Shown one piece after another: positions 45,612-53,851 of a DNA stretch of 64,000 nucleotides (position 1 is its first letter; each line of letters starts with the position of its first letter). The notes under the pieces are model-generated. The model saw only the letters and a list, made by a program, of their open reading frames with translations. It was not told where the DNA came from and did no database searches. This DNA comes from Gaiellasilicea sp963745775 (GTDB lineage: Bacteria; Actinomycetota; Thermoleophilia; Gaiellales; Gaiellaceae): contig CAVUYY010000013.1 of NCBI GenBank assembly GCA_963745775.1, positions 220,552-284,551 on the forward strand. The letters run 5' to 3'. Made by a program: the position numbers and the translations under genes.

Positions 45612-46586
45612 CTAGTACGCCGCTAGCTCGCGGAGCCCCTTCACGACGTCGTCGACCTGCGGGATGTACGCCTTCTCGAGCACCGGCGAGAACGGGACCG
45701 GGCAGTCCGGGGCGCAGATGCGCTTGACCGGCGCATCGAGATCCTCGAACGCCTCCTCGGCGATCGTTGCGGCGATCTCGCCGCCGAAGCCGCCGGTGCG
45801 CGTGTCCTCGTGGAGCACGAGCACCTTGGAGCACTTGCGCACGCTCTCGAGCACGGCCGCCTTGTCCCACGGCATCACCGTGCGCAGGTCGATCACCTCG
45901 ACCGAGACGTCGTCGGCTTCGAGCTGCTTCGCGGCTTCCTCGGCGGTGTAGACCATCGCGCCCCATGTGATCACCGAGATGTCCTCGCCTTCGCGGTGGG
46001 TGCGCGCTTTCCCGATCGGCGTCACGTAGCGCTCGTCCGGCACCTCGCCCTTGATCCGCCGGTAGAGGTGCTTGTGCTCGAAGAAGAGGACCGGATTGGG
46101 ATCCTCGATCGCCGCCACGAGCAGGCCCTTGGCATCCTCCGGCGTCGCCGGGCACACGCACTTGAGCCCCGGGATGTGCGCGAACGAGCTCTCCGGGTTC
46201 TGCGAGTGGAAGGGGCCGCCGGAGAAGCCGCCGCCGGACGGAAGCCGAACGACGATCGGAACCGGCGTGCCCACCCGGAAGCGCTGCTTTGCCGCGACGG
46301 TGACGAGGTGATCCCAGCCGCAGGAGATGAAGTCCGCGAACTGCATCTCGGCGACGGGGCGCATCCCCATCATCGCGGCGCCGCTGCACGCGCCGAGGAT
46401 CGCCGTCTCGGCGAGCGGCGAGTCGATGATCCGCCACGGCCCGAACTCCTCCTGGAAGCCGAGCGTCACCTTGAAGGCGCCGCCGTAGACCCCGACGTCC
46501 TCGCCGATCACGAAGACGCGGTCGTCGCGCTGGAGCTCCTGCCGGAGCCCGTCGCTGATCGCCTGGAGGTAGGTCTTCTCGGCCAT
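45612..46586 (-). CDS. 2-oxoacid dehydrogenase E1 beta subunit
   Basis: 324 aa. Transketolase-like pyrimidine-binding subunit: TYLQAISDGLRQELQRDDRVF at the N-terminus, GEDVGVYGGAFKVTLGFQEEFG, DSPLAETAILGACSGAAMMG (the catalytic-Glu region), QNPESSFAHIPGLKCVCPATPEDAKG and the C-terminal RICAPDCPVPFSPVLEKAYIPQVDD. Substrate choice (pyruvate or branched chain) cannot be made from this alone. Lies 9 nt after E1 alpha. Confidence 0.93.
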   Translation of the reverse strand: MAEKTYLQAISDGLRQELQRDDRVFVIGEDVGVYGGAFKVTLGFQEEFGPWRIIDSPLAETAILGACSGAAMMGMRPVAEMQFADFISCGWDHLVTVAAKQRFRVGTPVPIVVRLPSGGGFSGGPFHSQNPESSFAHIPGLKCVCPATPEDAKGLLVAAIEDPNPVLFFEHKHLYRRIKGEVPDERYVTPIGKARTHREGEDISVITWGAMVYTAEEAAKQLEADDVSVEVIDLRTVMPWDKAAVLESVRKCSKVLVLHEDTRTGGFGGEIAATIAEEAFEDLDAPVKRICAPDCPVPFSPVLEKAYIPQVDDVVKGLRELAAY

Positions 46587-46595
46587 GCTTGTCCC

Positions 46596-47639
46596 TTACT
46601 TGTGGTGCGGCGTGTCGAGGTCTTCCGGGGTCGCGTAGACGCCCTCGAGGAGCGTCGCCGGATCGGGCTGGGGCGAGTCCTCGGCCCTGGTCAGCGCGTC
46701 GTTCAGGATCTTCTTGACGCGCGCGGCGATCTCGTCCTCCTCCTCGCGCGTGAGCTCGGCGTTCTCGATCAGCCAGCCGCGGAAGCGCTCGATCGGATCC
46801 CGCTGCGCCCACTCCTCGAAGAGCTCCTTCGGGACGTAGAACGCGTCGTCGTGGACGGCATGGCCCTCCATCCGGAGCGTCTTCAGCTCGAGCAGCGTCG
46901 GCCCGCCGCCCTCGCGCGCCTTCTCGATCGCGGCCTTCGCCTCTCGGTAGACGGCGAGCACGTCGGTGCCGTCGACGACGACGCCTTCGAAGCCGTACGC
47001 CGCGGCACGATCGGCGAGGTGCTCGACGGCGTAGCCGAGGTGGCTCGGCGTCGAATAGGCGAACTGGTTGTTGTCGCAGACGAACACGACCGGCAGCCGC
47101 CGCACGCCGGCGAGGTTCATCGCCTCGTGGGCGTCGCCCCGCGCGGCCGACCCTTCGCCGAACCAGCCGACGGCGACACGACGCTCTTCGCGGATCCGGA
47201 AGGCGAGCGCGCAGCCGACTGCGACCGGCAGCATCGCGGGCAGATGGCTGACCATCGCGATCATTCCGAGCTTCGCGTCGGCCATGTGGACGTTGCCATC
47301 GCGCCCGCGCGTGGGCCCGTCCTCGCGGCCCATGTACTGGGCGAAGATCTTCCACGGCTCGACGCCGCGCTGGACGTGGACGCCCATGTCGCGGTGGAGC
47401 GGCGTGCCGACGTCGTTCGGGCCCATCGCGGTGGCGACACCGACGGCCGCCCCCTCGTTCCCGCGGCCGGTGTAGAACGAGCCGGGGATCTTGCCCTGCT
47501 TGTAGAGGATGTGGCCGCGCTCCTCGATCCCGCGCGTGACGAGCAGGTGGCGGTAGATCGCGAGCAGGTCCTCCCGGTCGAGGCCCGCCTCCCGCACTTC
47601 GCTGAACGAGCCGACCGGCTCAGCCTCCCGCACTGCCAT
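46596..47639 (-). CDS. 2-oxoacid dehydrogenase E1 alpha subunit (branched-chain type)
   Basis: 347 aa. TPP-binding subunit with the GDG-N motif written VGWFGEGSAARGDAHEAMNLAG...VFVCDNNQFAYSTP; the AYSTP ending is typical for branched-chain oxoacid dehydrogenase E1a. GRGNEGAAVGVATAMGPNDV and HRDMGVHVQRGVEPW match the family. Begins the E1a-E1b-E2 operon. A TATCGT element 7 nt upstream of the ATG suggests a leaderless transcript. Confidence 0.92.
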   Translation of the reverse strand: MAVREAEPVGSFSEVREAGLDREDLLAIYRHLLVTRGIEERGHILYKQGKIPGSFYTGRGNEGAAVGVATAMGPNDVGTPLHRDMGVHVQRGVEPWKIFAQYMGREDGPTRGRDGNVHMADAKLGMIAMVSHLPAMLPVAVGCALAFRIREERRVAVGWFGEGSAARGDAHEAMNLAGVRRLPVVFVCDNNQFAYSTPSHLGYAVEHLADRAAAYGFEGVVVDGTDVLAVYREAKAAIEKAREGGGPTLLELKTLRMEGHAVHDDAFYVPKELFEEWAQRDPIERFRGWLIENAELTREEEDEIAARVKKILNDALTRAEDSPQPDPATLLEGVYATPEDLDTPHHK

Positions 47640-47646
47640 GGGCCGA

Positions 47647-47652
47647 ACGATA
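47647..47652 (-). promoter_or_regulatory. -10 element TATCGT, leaderless-type
   Basis: TATCGT on the minus strand ends 7 nt before the ATG of E1 alpha. Confidence 0.45.
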
Positions 47653-47685
47653 TCGGCCGGCGGGGGATCGGGCGCGGATGGCCGG

Positions 47686-49122
47686 CTACGCGGCGAGCAC
47701 GGGCTCGTCGACGTCGATCTGCTCGACGTCGGAGCGCTTCAGCATCAGCGCGAGCAGGATCGCGCCGGCGGCGAGGAACGCGGCGCCCGCGATGTAGGCG
47801 ACGTGGAAGCCGTCGACGAGCGCCGCCGCCTCGTCGCTGCCGCTCTCGAGCGAGCTCGTCGTCTCGGCCGTCGCGAGCGTCGAGAGGATCGCGAGCCCGA
47901 GCGCGCCGCCGATCTGCTGCGACGTGTTGAGGAGCCCCGAGGCGAGCCCCGCGTCGCCTGCGGCGATCCCGCTCGTCGCGATCAGGGTCACGGGCACGAA
48001 CGTCATCCCCATCCCGATCGAGATCAGCATGATCCCGGGCAGGAGATCGGTGAGGTAGGTGCCGTTCACGTCGAGGCCGAGGAAGAGCAGCATCCCGATC
48101 GCGCCGAGCGTCATCCCCGCGATCCCGACCGACCGGAGCCCGATCGCCTTGACGAGGAACTGGGAGAGACCGGCGCCGATCACGATCCCGAGCGTGAAGG
48201 GCACGAACGCGAGCCCGGCTTCGATCGGCGAGTAGCCGAGCACGCGCTGGAAGTACAGCGAGTTGAAGTAGAACATCGCGAAGAGCCCCGCGGCGACGAG
48301 CAGCATCACGATGTTCGCCGAGCGGATCGTGCGCTGGAGGAAGATGCTCAGGCGCACGAGCGGCTCCGCCGACCGGTGCTCGATCCAGACGAAGGCGGCC
48401 AGCAGCACGACCGAGAGGACGCCGAAGCCGAGCGTGTGCAGCGAGAGCCAACCCTCCTCCTCCGCCTTCACGAGCCCGTACACGAGCGCGATCAGGCCTG
48501 CGGTCACCGTGACGGCTCCGGCGACGTCAAAGGCCTTGTGCGCCTTCTCGTCCTTCGACTCCGGGACGTAGCGGAGCGAGAGCACGAAGGCGGCGATCCC
48601 GACCGGGAGGTTGACGAAGAAGATCCAGGGCCAGGAGAAGAGGTCGGTCAGGATCCCGCCGAGCAGCAGGCCGACAGCACCGCCGCCGGCCGCGATCGCG
48701 CTCCAGACGCCCATCGCCTTCGTCCGCTCCGAGCCCTCGGCGAACGTGGTCGTCACGATCGAGAGCGCCGCGGGCGAGACGAGGGCGGCGCCGAGGCCCT
48801 GGAGCCCGCGGGCGAGGATCAGGAACTCGGACGAGGTCGCGAGCCCGTTCAGGAGCGAGGCGACCGTGAAGATGACGAGCCCGGCCAGAAAGAGCCGCTT
48901 GCGCCCGAGCAGGTCGCCCGCGCGGCCGCCGAGCAGCAGGAAGCCGCCGAAGATCAGCGTGTAGGAGTTGACCACCCACTGCAGCTCGGACGACGACATC
49001 TCGAGGTCCTCCTGGATCGAAGGCAGCGCGACGTTCACGACGGTCGCATCGAGGATGACCATGAACTGCGCGATGCAGACCAGGCTGAGGACGAGCCAGG
49101 GATTGGTGCCTTTGGCGGTCAC
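47686..49122 (-). CDS. DHA2-type MFS multidrug exporter
   Basis: 478 aa with 14 predicted helices. Typical EmrB/QacA layout: NPWLVLSLVCIAQFMVILDATVVNVALPSI, motif GGRAGDLLGRKRLFLAG, and motif C-like GLGAALVSPAALSIV. Such proteins export drugs or dyes. It lies upstream of E1 alpha on the same strand, with a 46-nt gap, and may be separate. Start GTG. Confidence 0.88.
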   Translation of the reverse strand: MTAKGTNPWLVLSLVCIAQFMVILDATVVNVALPSIQEDLEMSSSELQWVVNSYTLIFGGFLLLGGRAGDLLGRKRLFLAGLVIFTVASLLNGLATSSEFLILARGLQGLGAALVSPAALSIVTTTFAEGSERTKAMGVWSAIAAGGGAVGLLLGGILTDLFSWPWIFFVNLPVGIAAFVLSLRYVPESKDEKAHKAFDVAGAVTVTAGLIALVYGLVKAEEEGWLSLHTLGFGVLSVVLLAAFVWIEHRSAEPLVRLSIFLQRTIRSANIVMLLVAAGLFAMFYFNSLYFQRVLGYSPIEAGLAFVPFTLGIVIGAGLSQFLVKAIGLRSVGIAGMTLGAIGMLLFLGLDVNGTYLTDLLPGIMLISIGMGMTFVPVTLIATSGIAAGDAGLASGLLNTSQQIGGALGLAILSTLATAETTSSLESGSDEAAALVDGFHVAYIAGAAFLAAGAILLALMLKRSDVEQIDVDEPVLAA

Positions 49123-49172
49123 CGCGTCGTTCTATCAGTCGTCGCTGGAGACGCCGGTACGGTTATCCCGAC

Positions 49173-49463
49173 ATGTCGGATCGCGCTCGGCCGAAGCGAA
49201 ACTGGATCCAGGAGGAGCGCCGCAAGACGCTCGGCGACTACACGTCCTTCTGCCTCGGCTGCGGCTCGGTGTGGCGCTACTTCCTCGAGGGCGAGGCCGA
49301 GCTTCCCGCCGAGTGTCCTCACTGCGGCGGCGAGACGCGGCACCGCTGCCCCGCCTGCGCCGCGCCGTTTCCGTCGGCATTCGCGGTCGAGTGCGAGGAG
49401 TGCGGCGCCGAGGTGCGGCCGCCGGAGGTGCTCGGTGTCCGGATCCGCAAGCCCGGCAAGTAG
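49173..49463 (+). CDS. small zinc-ribbon protein
   Basis: 96 aa. Basic N-terminus, then three CxxC-type knuckles: CLGCGSVW, CPHCGGETRHRCPACAAPF and CEECGAEVRPPEV, i.e. eight cysteines fit for two zinc ribbons. Such proteins may bind nucleic acid or act as scaffolds; no family recognised. Divergent from the MFS gene and convergent with the cyclase gene (3-nt gap). Confidence 0.65.
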   Translation: MSDRARPKRNWIQEERRKTLGDYTSFCLGCGSVWRYFLEGEAELPAECPHCGGETRHRCPACAAPFPSAFAVECEECGAEVRPPEVLGVRIRKPGK

Positions 49464-49466
49464 CTC

Positions 49467-50825
49467 TCAGCCTGGCAGGCTCTGAAGGAGGAAGACCGCC
49501 ACAGGCTCCTCGCGACCCTTGACCTCGACCTTGCCGAGCGGCTCGAGCTGCGCGCCCCAGAGGCGCGCGGCCGTCGCGGCTCCGATCGCGACGCCGCCTG
49601 CGGGGGCGAGGCCCTCGATTCGGGAGGCGAGGTTGACCGTATCGCCGACGACGCTGTACGTCCGGCCGCCGGTGAGCGAGCCGAGGACGCCCGCGCTTGC
49701 CGATCCCGTGTTCAGGCCGACGCGAAAGCGCGGCCAGGCGGGTTGGGCGGCGGCGACCGTCTCGGCGGCCTCCTGCAGCGCGAGGGCGGCGCGGGCCGCC
49801 CGCTCGGGATGGTCGTCGTCGGTGCCTTCGAAGATCGCCATCACGGCATCGCCGATCAGGCGATCGACGTTGCCGCCGTGACGCTCGACGGCGGGGATGG
49901 CCGCCTCGAAGTAGGCATTCAGCATGCGCGTCACCTCCTCCGGGCCGTGCCTCTCCGAGAAGGCGGTGAATCCCTGGAGATCGGCGAAGAGGACGGTCAC
50001 CTCGGTTTCGGCTCGATCGAGATAGAGCGCGCCGAAGCGCTCCTCGTGCCATTCGCGGTGGGCGCCGAACGCGATCACGGCGAACGCGATCAGCATCAGG
50101 ACGTGCCATTCCCACCACGACAGCTGCCAGTTGCGGGAGACGGCGACCGCGGTCATCGCCTCGGCGAGCAGCGCGAAGGCGACCGCGAAGGCCAACAGCA
50201 GGGTCGACCGCCGAGCGCGGTAGAGCGCCAGGTAGCGGGTGACGGCGAAGACATAGAGCGCGATTCCGAGGATCGAGAGCGCGAGAAGCGGCGCCGAGAG
50301 CCGCTCCGGCACGGCGACGTCCTCGAGCTCCGGAGTCCAGGCGAGCGAGGCGAACGTCCAGAGGGCGATCGCGGCAAGGAGCGCTCGTTCGATCCGCTTC
50401 GAAAGCTGGAGGACTCGTGCGGTGCCCAGCCGGTCGAGGTCGAGTGCGGAGGCTGCCGCGAGTGCGCCCGCGAGCACGAGCCCGGTCGGGGTCGAGATCG
50501 CGAAGCCGAGGTTCGGCGCGTCGAGGAGAACACCCGGAGTCGCGAGCGCGTGGAGAGCGAGGAACGCGGCGGCGGCCAGAAAGGCGAGCGAGACGAGATG
50601 GACGCGGCCGTCCCCGCGCCGGCGGGCGGCCGCGCCCGTCGAGTACGCGAGGATCACGTTGAGGCTCGCGGCGATCAGGACGAGCCAGAAATGGGCCGGG
50701 TTGTGTTGCCAGTGCAGATCGGCCGCCGGGAGGGCGAGGAGGAGCGCGAGCCCGACGAGCGGCAGGGCGAGCAGCGCCACGGCCGGGGTCAGTCCGGTCT
50801 TCGGGGTCAGCGCTGCCTGGGCCAT
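49467..50825 (-). CDS. membrane class III adenylate/guanylate cyclase
   Basis: 452 aa. About eight N-terminal membrane helices (residues 10-255), then a class III cyclase domain (about 275-440) with TVLFADLQGFTAFSERHG (metal Asp), GDAVMAIF (second metal Asp), and VVGDTVNLASRIE. The base-selecting Lys of canonical adenylate cyclases (K before the GD motif) is Arg (VDRLIGDAV), so substrate choice is uncertain. Its ATG lies inside the end of the TrxR-like gene (19-nt overlap), a strong sign of a shared operon. Confidence 0.85.
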   Translation of the reverse strand: MAQAALTPKTGLTPAVALLALPLVGLALLLALPAADLHWQHNPAHFWLVLIAASLNVILAYSTGAAARRRGDGRVHLVSLAFLAAAAFLALHALATPGVLLDAPNLGFAISTPTGLVLAGALAAASALDLDRLGTARVLQLSKRIERALLAAIALWTFASLAWTPELEDVAVPERLSAPLLALSILGIALYVFAVTRYLALYRARRSTLLLAFAVAFALLAEAMTAVAVSRNWQLSWWEWHVLMLIAFAVIAFGAHREWHEERFGALYLDRAETEVTVLFADLQGFTAFSERHGPEEVTRMLNAYFEAAIPAVERHGGNVDRLIGDAVMAIFEGTDDDHPERAARAALALQEAAETVAAAQPAWPRFRVGLNTGSASAGVLGSLTGGRTYSVVGDTVNLASRIEGLAPAGGVAIGAATAARLWGAQLEPLGKVEVKGREEPVAVFLLQSLPG

Positions 50826-52463
50826 GAAGCCGCCGCCTCGAGCGAGAGAAAGGCATGGACGTCGGTCACGGCCATTGCGCCGTCGCCGACGGCGCCCGCG
50901 ACCCGTTTGACGGAGGCGGCGCGCACATCGCCCGCCGCGAAGACTCCCGGAACGCTCGTCTCGAGCGGAAGCGGGCTTCGCTCGAGCTGCCAGCTGCTGC
51001 CTTCCGTGCTCCGCCGCGAGCACCTCGTCGCCCGTCAGGAGGTAACCCCAAGCGTCGCGCAGGATCTCCTCCGGCAACCAGCCCGTCCGAGGGCGCGCGC
51101 CGATCAGGATCACGAGCGCGGCGGCCGGTAGCAACTCGGCCTCGCCGCCTGCCCTGCGGAGCTCGAGCCGCTCCAGGGAGCCGGCGCCCTCAGCTGCTCC
51201 TACCTCGGTTCGGTAGCGGACGTCCACGTTCGGCGTCTCTTCGATCGCGTCGATCAGGTAGCGGGACATCGTCTCGGCGAGGCTCTCCCGGCGAACGAGG
51301 ATCGTCACCTGGCTCGCGTAGCGGGCGAGATGAAGCGCCGCCTGCCCCGCGGAGTTGCCGCCGCCGACCACGAAGACCGGCTCTCCCGCGAGCGCCTGCG
51401 CTTCCGACATCGAGGCGCCGTAGTAGACGCCGGCCCCCTCGAGCTCCGCCAGCCCGGGCGCGTCGAGCCGTAGGTACTCCACGCCGAGCGCGAGCACGAC
51501 CGCGTGCGCGGTCACCTCGACGCCGTCGGCGGAGCGGATCGCGATTCTGTCGCCCGTGCGTTCGAGACCGACGACGCGCTCGGTCAGCCGGAAGCGGGTG
51601 CCGAAGAGCCAGGCCTGCTGATACGCGCGCTGGGCGAGCTCGCCGCCGCCGAGCCCGCGCGGGAAGCCGAGGTAGTTGCGGATCAGCGAGCTCGATCCGG
51701 CCTGGCCGCCGACCGCCCCTCCGTCGAGCACGGTCGTTCGCAGGCCTTCCGAGGAGCCGTAGACGGCAGCCGAGAGCCCGGCCGGGCCTGCGCCTACCAC
51801 GACGAGGTCGGCCTCGTGAGGCTCGAGCTCGGTCGGGAAGCCGAGCGCCCGCGTCAGCTCGGCGGCGCTGGGATCCGCGAGCACGCTGCCGTCGGCGAGG
51901 GTGACGGACGGCTCTGTCGCGTCGGCCTGCGCCTCGAGCCGATGCGGGATCCCGAGGCCCGAGATCGTGGCCCGGAGCGCATGGGCGCGCGTCGACCGGG
52001 GTTCGGCGACGATCGTGGCGCCCGCCGGTCCCTCACCGCGGAGTCGGGCGGATTCCTGGAGCAGCTCGGCGATCGTCCGGTGAAAGACCTCGTCGGGGCT
52101 CGTCGTCGGCCGGAGCACGTAGAGGTCGATCCAGCCGCGCGCCATGCTCTTGAGGACGAGCTCGGCGAGCGGGCGATCGAGCCAACCGAGCCAGGGGAGC
52201 AGGAGCCCTCGACGGGCCGCGGGATGCAGCGCACGGACGCGGGCGAGGAGCTCGGCGCCGCGCTCCCCGGCCGCGAGCACGACCGCCACCTCGTGCCCGT
52301 TGCGGCTCGCTTCCTCGAGGATCGTCGTCAACTCGTCGTTCGTGCAGCCGCTGACCGCGTAGTCGGCGGCGTATCGCCGCTCCAGCTCGGCGGTAACGCG
52401 GCCGCGCTCCGCCGAGTCGTCGTCGGCGACCACGAGCAGCGGTTTCCGGTCGGGTGGCGTCAC
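50807..52463 (-). CDS. fused receiver-like / thioredoxin-reductase-like flavoprotein (frame broken once)
   Basis: About 552 aa. Residues 1-140 resemble a response-regulator receiver: acidic DDD at 14-16, but the phospho-acceptor region reads EVAVVLAAGE (no Asp) and the usual Lys is Arg (YVLRPTT). Residues 145-210 resemble a glutaredoxin-like insert. Then a TrxR-like FAD/NAD(P) module: VVVGAGPAGLSAAVYG (222 on), NAD(P) site VFVVGGGNSAGQAAL, C-terminal GVFAAGDVRAASVKRV. The redox CxxC is absent; the position reads GVYYGASMSEAQ. A +1 shift at about 50993 separates AEHGRQQ from WQLERSPLPLE. Ends inside the cyclase start. Confidence 0.82.
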
Positions 52464-52495
52464 GGTGGCTCCGCCGTCATCCTACGACCGGGTCT

Positions 52496-52852
52496 CTAGA
52501 ACATCGACCCGATGATTTGCGAGAAGCGGATCACGGTCACCGTCTCGTCCTCGGCGACCTCGCGGTTGTAGAGCTGGCCGAGGAAGCGCGCCATCTCGTC
52601 GGTGCGGCGGATCTCGGGGTTGTCGTGCTCGATCTCGCGGGGCGACAGCTCGCGGAGCTCCTTCACCTCGACCTTGTCGATCACGGCGTCGAACACCTTC
52701 TCGCGCTGTCCGTAGCGGACGCCGACGAGAACGGTCACGATCATCCCCTTCTTGTACTTCGCCGACTTGTCGCCGAGCCGGATCGTGGCAGTCTTGCGCT
52801 GGGTGCGCAGCTGGTCGGCGACGAGCGGCGAGTAGAAGTTGAGGGCGAACAT
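52496..52852 (-). CDS. ASCH-domain protein
   Basis: 118 aa from ATG at 52852 (MFALNFYSPLVADQL). The RKTATIRLGDKSAKYKKGMIV motif followed by a beta-rich region with FDAVIDKVEVKELREL matches ASCH/PUA-like domains, which bind RNA. Ends RFSQIIGSMF. Isolated small gene between the flavoprotein and Nudix genes. Confidence 0.7.
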   Translation of the reverse strand: MFALNFYSPLVADQLRTQRKTATIRLGDKSAKYKKGMIVTVLVGVRYGQREKVFDAVIDKVEVKELRELSPREIEHDNPEIRRTDEMARFLGQLYNREVAEDETVTVIRFSQIIGSMF

Positions 52853-52905
52853 GGCCACGGCGGGGTCGGGCGCCACTATAGAGCCCCAAAAAGGAGCGAT
52901 GGCAT

Positions 52906-53365
52906 CTAGCGAGTCGAGCGCGCCGAGTCGTCGCTCGCAAGCGCTTCCAGCGCCTTCCTTGCCGCGTCACGCTCGCCGCCGTAGGCGAGCAACCGCGGCG
53001 CCTCCTCGAGCGGCAGCCAGCGTGCCTCTGCGACCTCGACCTCCATCCCGGGCGGGATCCTCCCGATTCGGCCGCTCCGGTAGCGGAGGAGGATAGAAGC
53101 TGACGACCTTGAAGATCCGCGTGCCGTCCGAGCGGGTGTAGGTGTACTTGATGTCGGCGAGCTTGCGGTCGAGCCGGGCGTGCAGGCCGGTCTCCTCGTA
53201 GGCCTCACGGATCGCCGTCTCAGCCGGGGTCTCGCCGGCGTCGATCCAGCCCTTCGGCAGCGCCCAGGTCGCCTCGCCGCGCCCGGTCGGACGGATCGCG
53301 GCGAGAAACCAGCGACCGCGGAACCGCCGGACGAGCACGCCTCCTGCGGAGAATTCCCGTTCCAC
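52906..53365 (-). CDS. Nudix hydrolase (frame broken once)
   Basis: About 153 aa when repaired. Hydrolyses nucleoside diphosphate-X substrates. Starts MEREFSAGGVLVRRFRGRW; the Nudix box is GWIDAGETPAETAIREAYEETGL (G-x5-E-x7-REUxEExGU, near residues 45-67). A +1 shift at 53092 (gg) separates VVSFY from LLRYRSGRIGRIPPGMEVEVAEARWLPLEEA. Substrate unknown; the C-terminal helix KALEALAS is typical of diadenosine-type Nudix proteins. Confidence 0.82.
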
Positions 53366-53409
53366 GCAGACGTTTGTAACATAGTTCGCATGGAGCCATC
53401 CGCGCGAAG

Positions 53410-53437
53410 TTGATTCTGGCTTGAAGCCTGATACTAT
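53410..53437 (+). promoter_or_regulatory. groES promoter TTGATT-N16-TACTAT
   Basis: -35 TTGATT (53410-53415), -10 TACTAT (53432-53437), 16-nt spacer, immediately before the CIRCE operator. Confidence 0.6.
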
Positions 53438-53440
53438 CGC

Positions 53441-53469
53441 CCTGGCACTCAGAAACCGAGAGTGCCAGG
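53441..53469. promoter_or_regulatory. CIRCE operator (HrcA-binding)
   Basis: CTGGCACTC-N9-GAGTGCCAG, with one extra outer pair making 10-bp arms. Matches the CIRCE consensus TTAGCACTC-N9-GAGTGCTAA in the core and lies over the expected transcription start of groESL, so HrcA heat-shock repression is expected. Confidence 0.88.
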
Positions 53470-53503
53470 TCGTGTCACAAAGTCTGAATCAAGGAGGCAC
53501 CAC

Positions 53504-53809
53504 ATGAATCTGCAGCCTCTTGGTGACCGCCTGATCGTGGAGATCCTCGAAGAAGAGGAGATCACGATCAGCGGCATCGTGCTGCCCGACACCGCCAAGG
53601 AGAAGCCGCAGCGCGGCCGTGTCCTGGCAGTCGGTCCCGGCCCTCGCGACGAGGACGGCGAGTACATCAAGATGGACGTCGAGGAGGGTGACGAGATCAT
53701 CTTCTCCAAGTACGGCGGCACCGAGATCAAGGTCGGCACGGACGACGTGCTGATCCTGCGCGAGTCGGACGTCCTGGCCAAGGTCGTCGGCGATCGCGCC
53801 GCCGTCTAG
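53504..53809 (+). CDS. groES: co-chaperonin GroES
   Basis: 101 aa. Seven-fold lid of the GroEL folding cage. MNLQPLGDRLIVEILEEEE, mobile-loop region ITISGIVLPDTAKEKPQRG, VGPGPRDEDGEYIKMDVEEGDEIIFSKYGGTEIK. ATG at 53504 has a perfect AAGGAGG RBS 6 nt upstream. Under CIRCE control, 42 nt before groEL. Confidence 0.97.
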   Translation: MNLQPLGDRLIVEILEEEEITISGIVLPDTAKEKPQRGRVLAVGPGPRDEDGEYIKMDVEEGDEIIFSKYGGTEIKVGTDDVLILRESDVLAKVVGDRAAV

Positions 53810-53851
53810 GAACTGCCCAGCTCTTAGGAAGAAACAGAGAGGAACACAGAT

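Noticed and set aside
49467..52463. 998-aa thioredoxin reductase-cyclase fusion
   Set aside because: The join lies in sequence unlike either family; in the next frame the TrxR module ends normally at 50807, just after the cyclase ATG.
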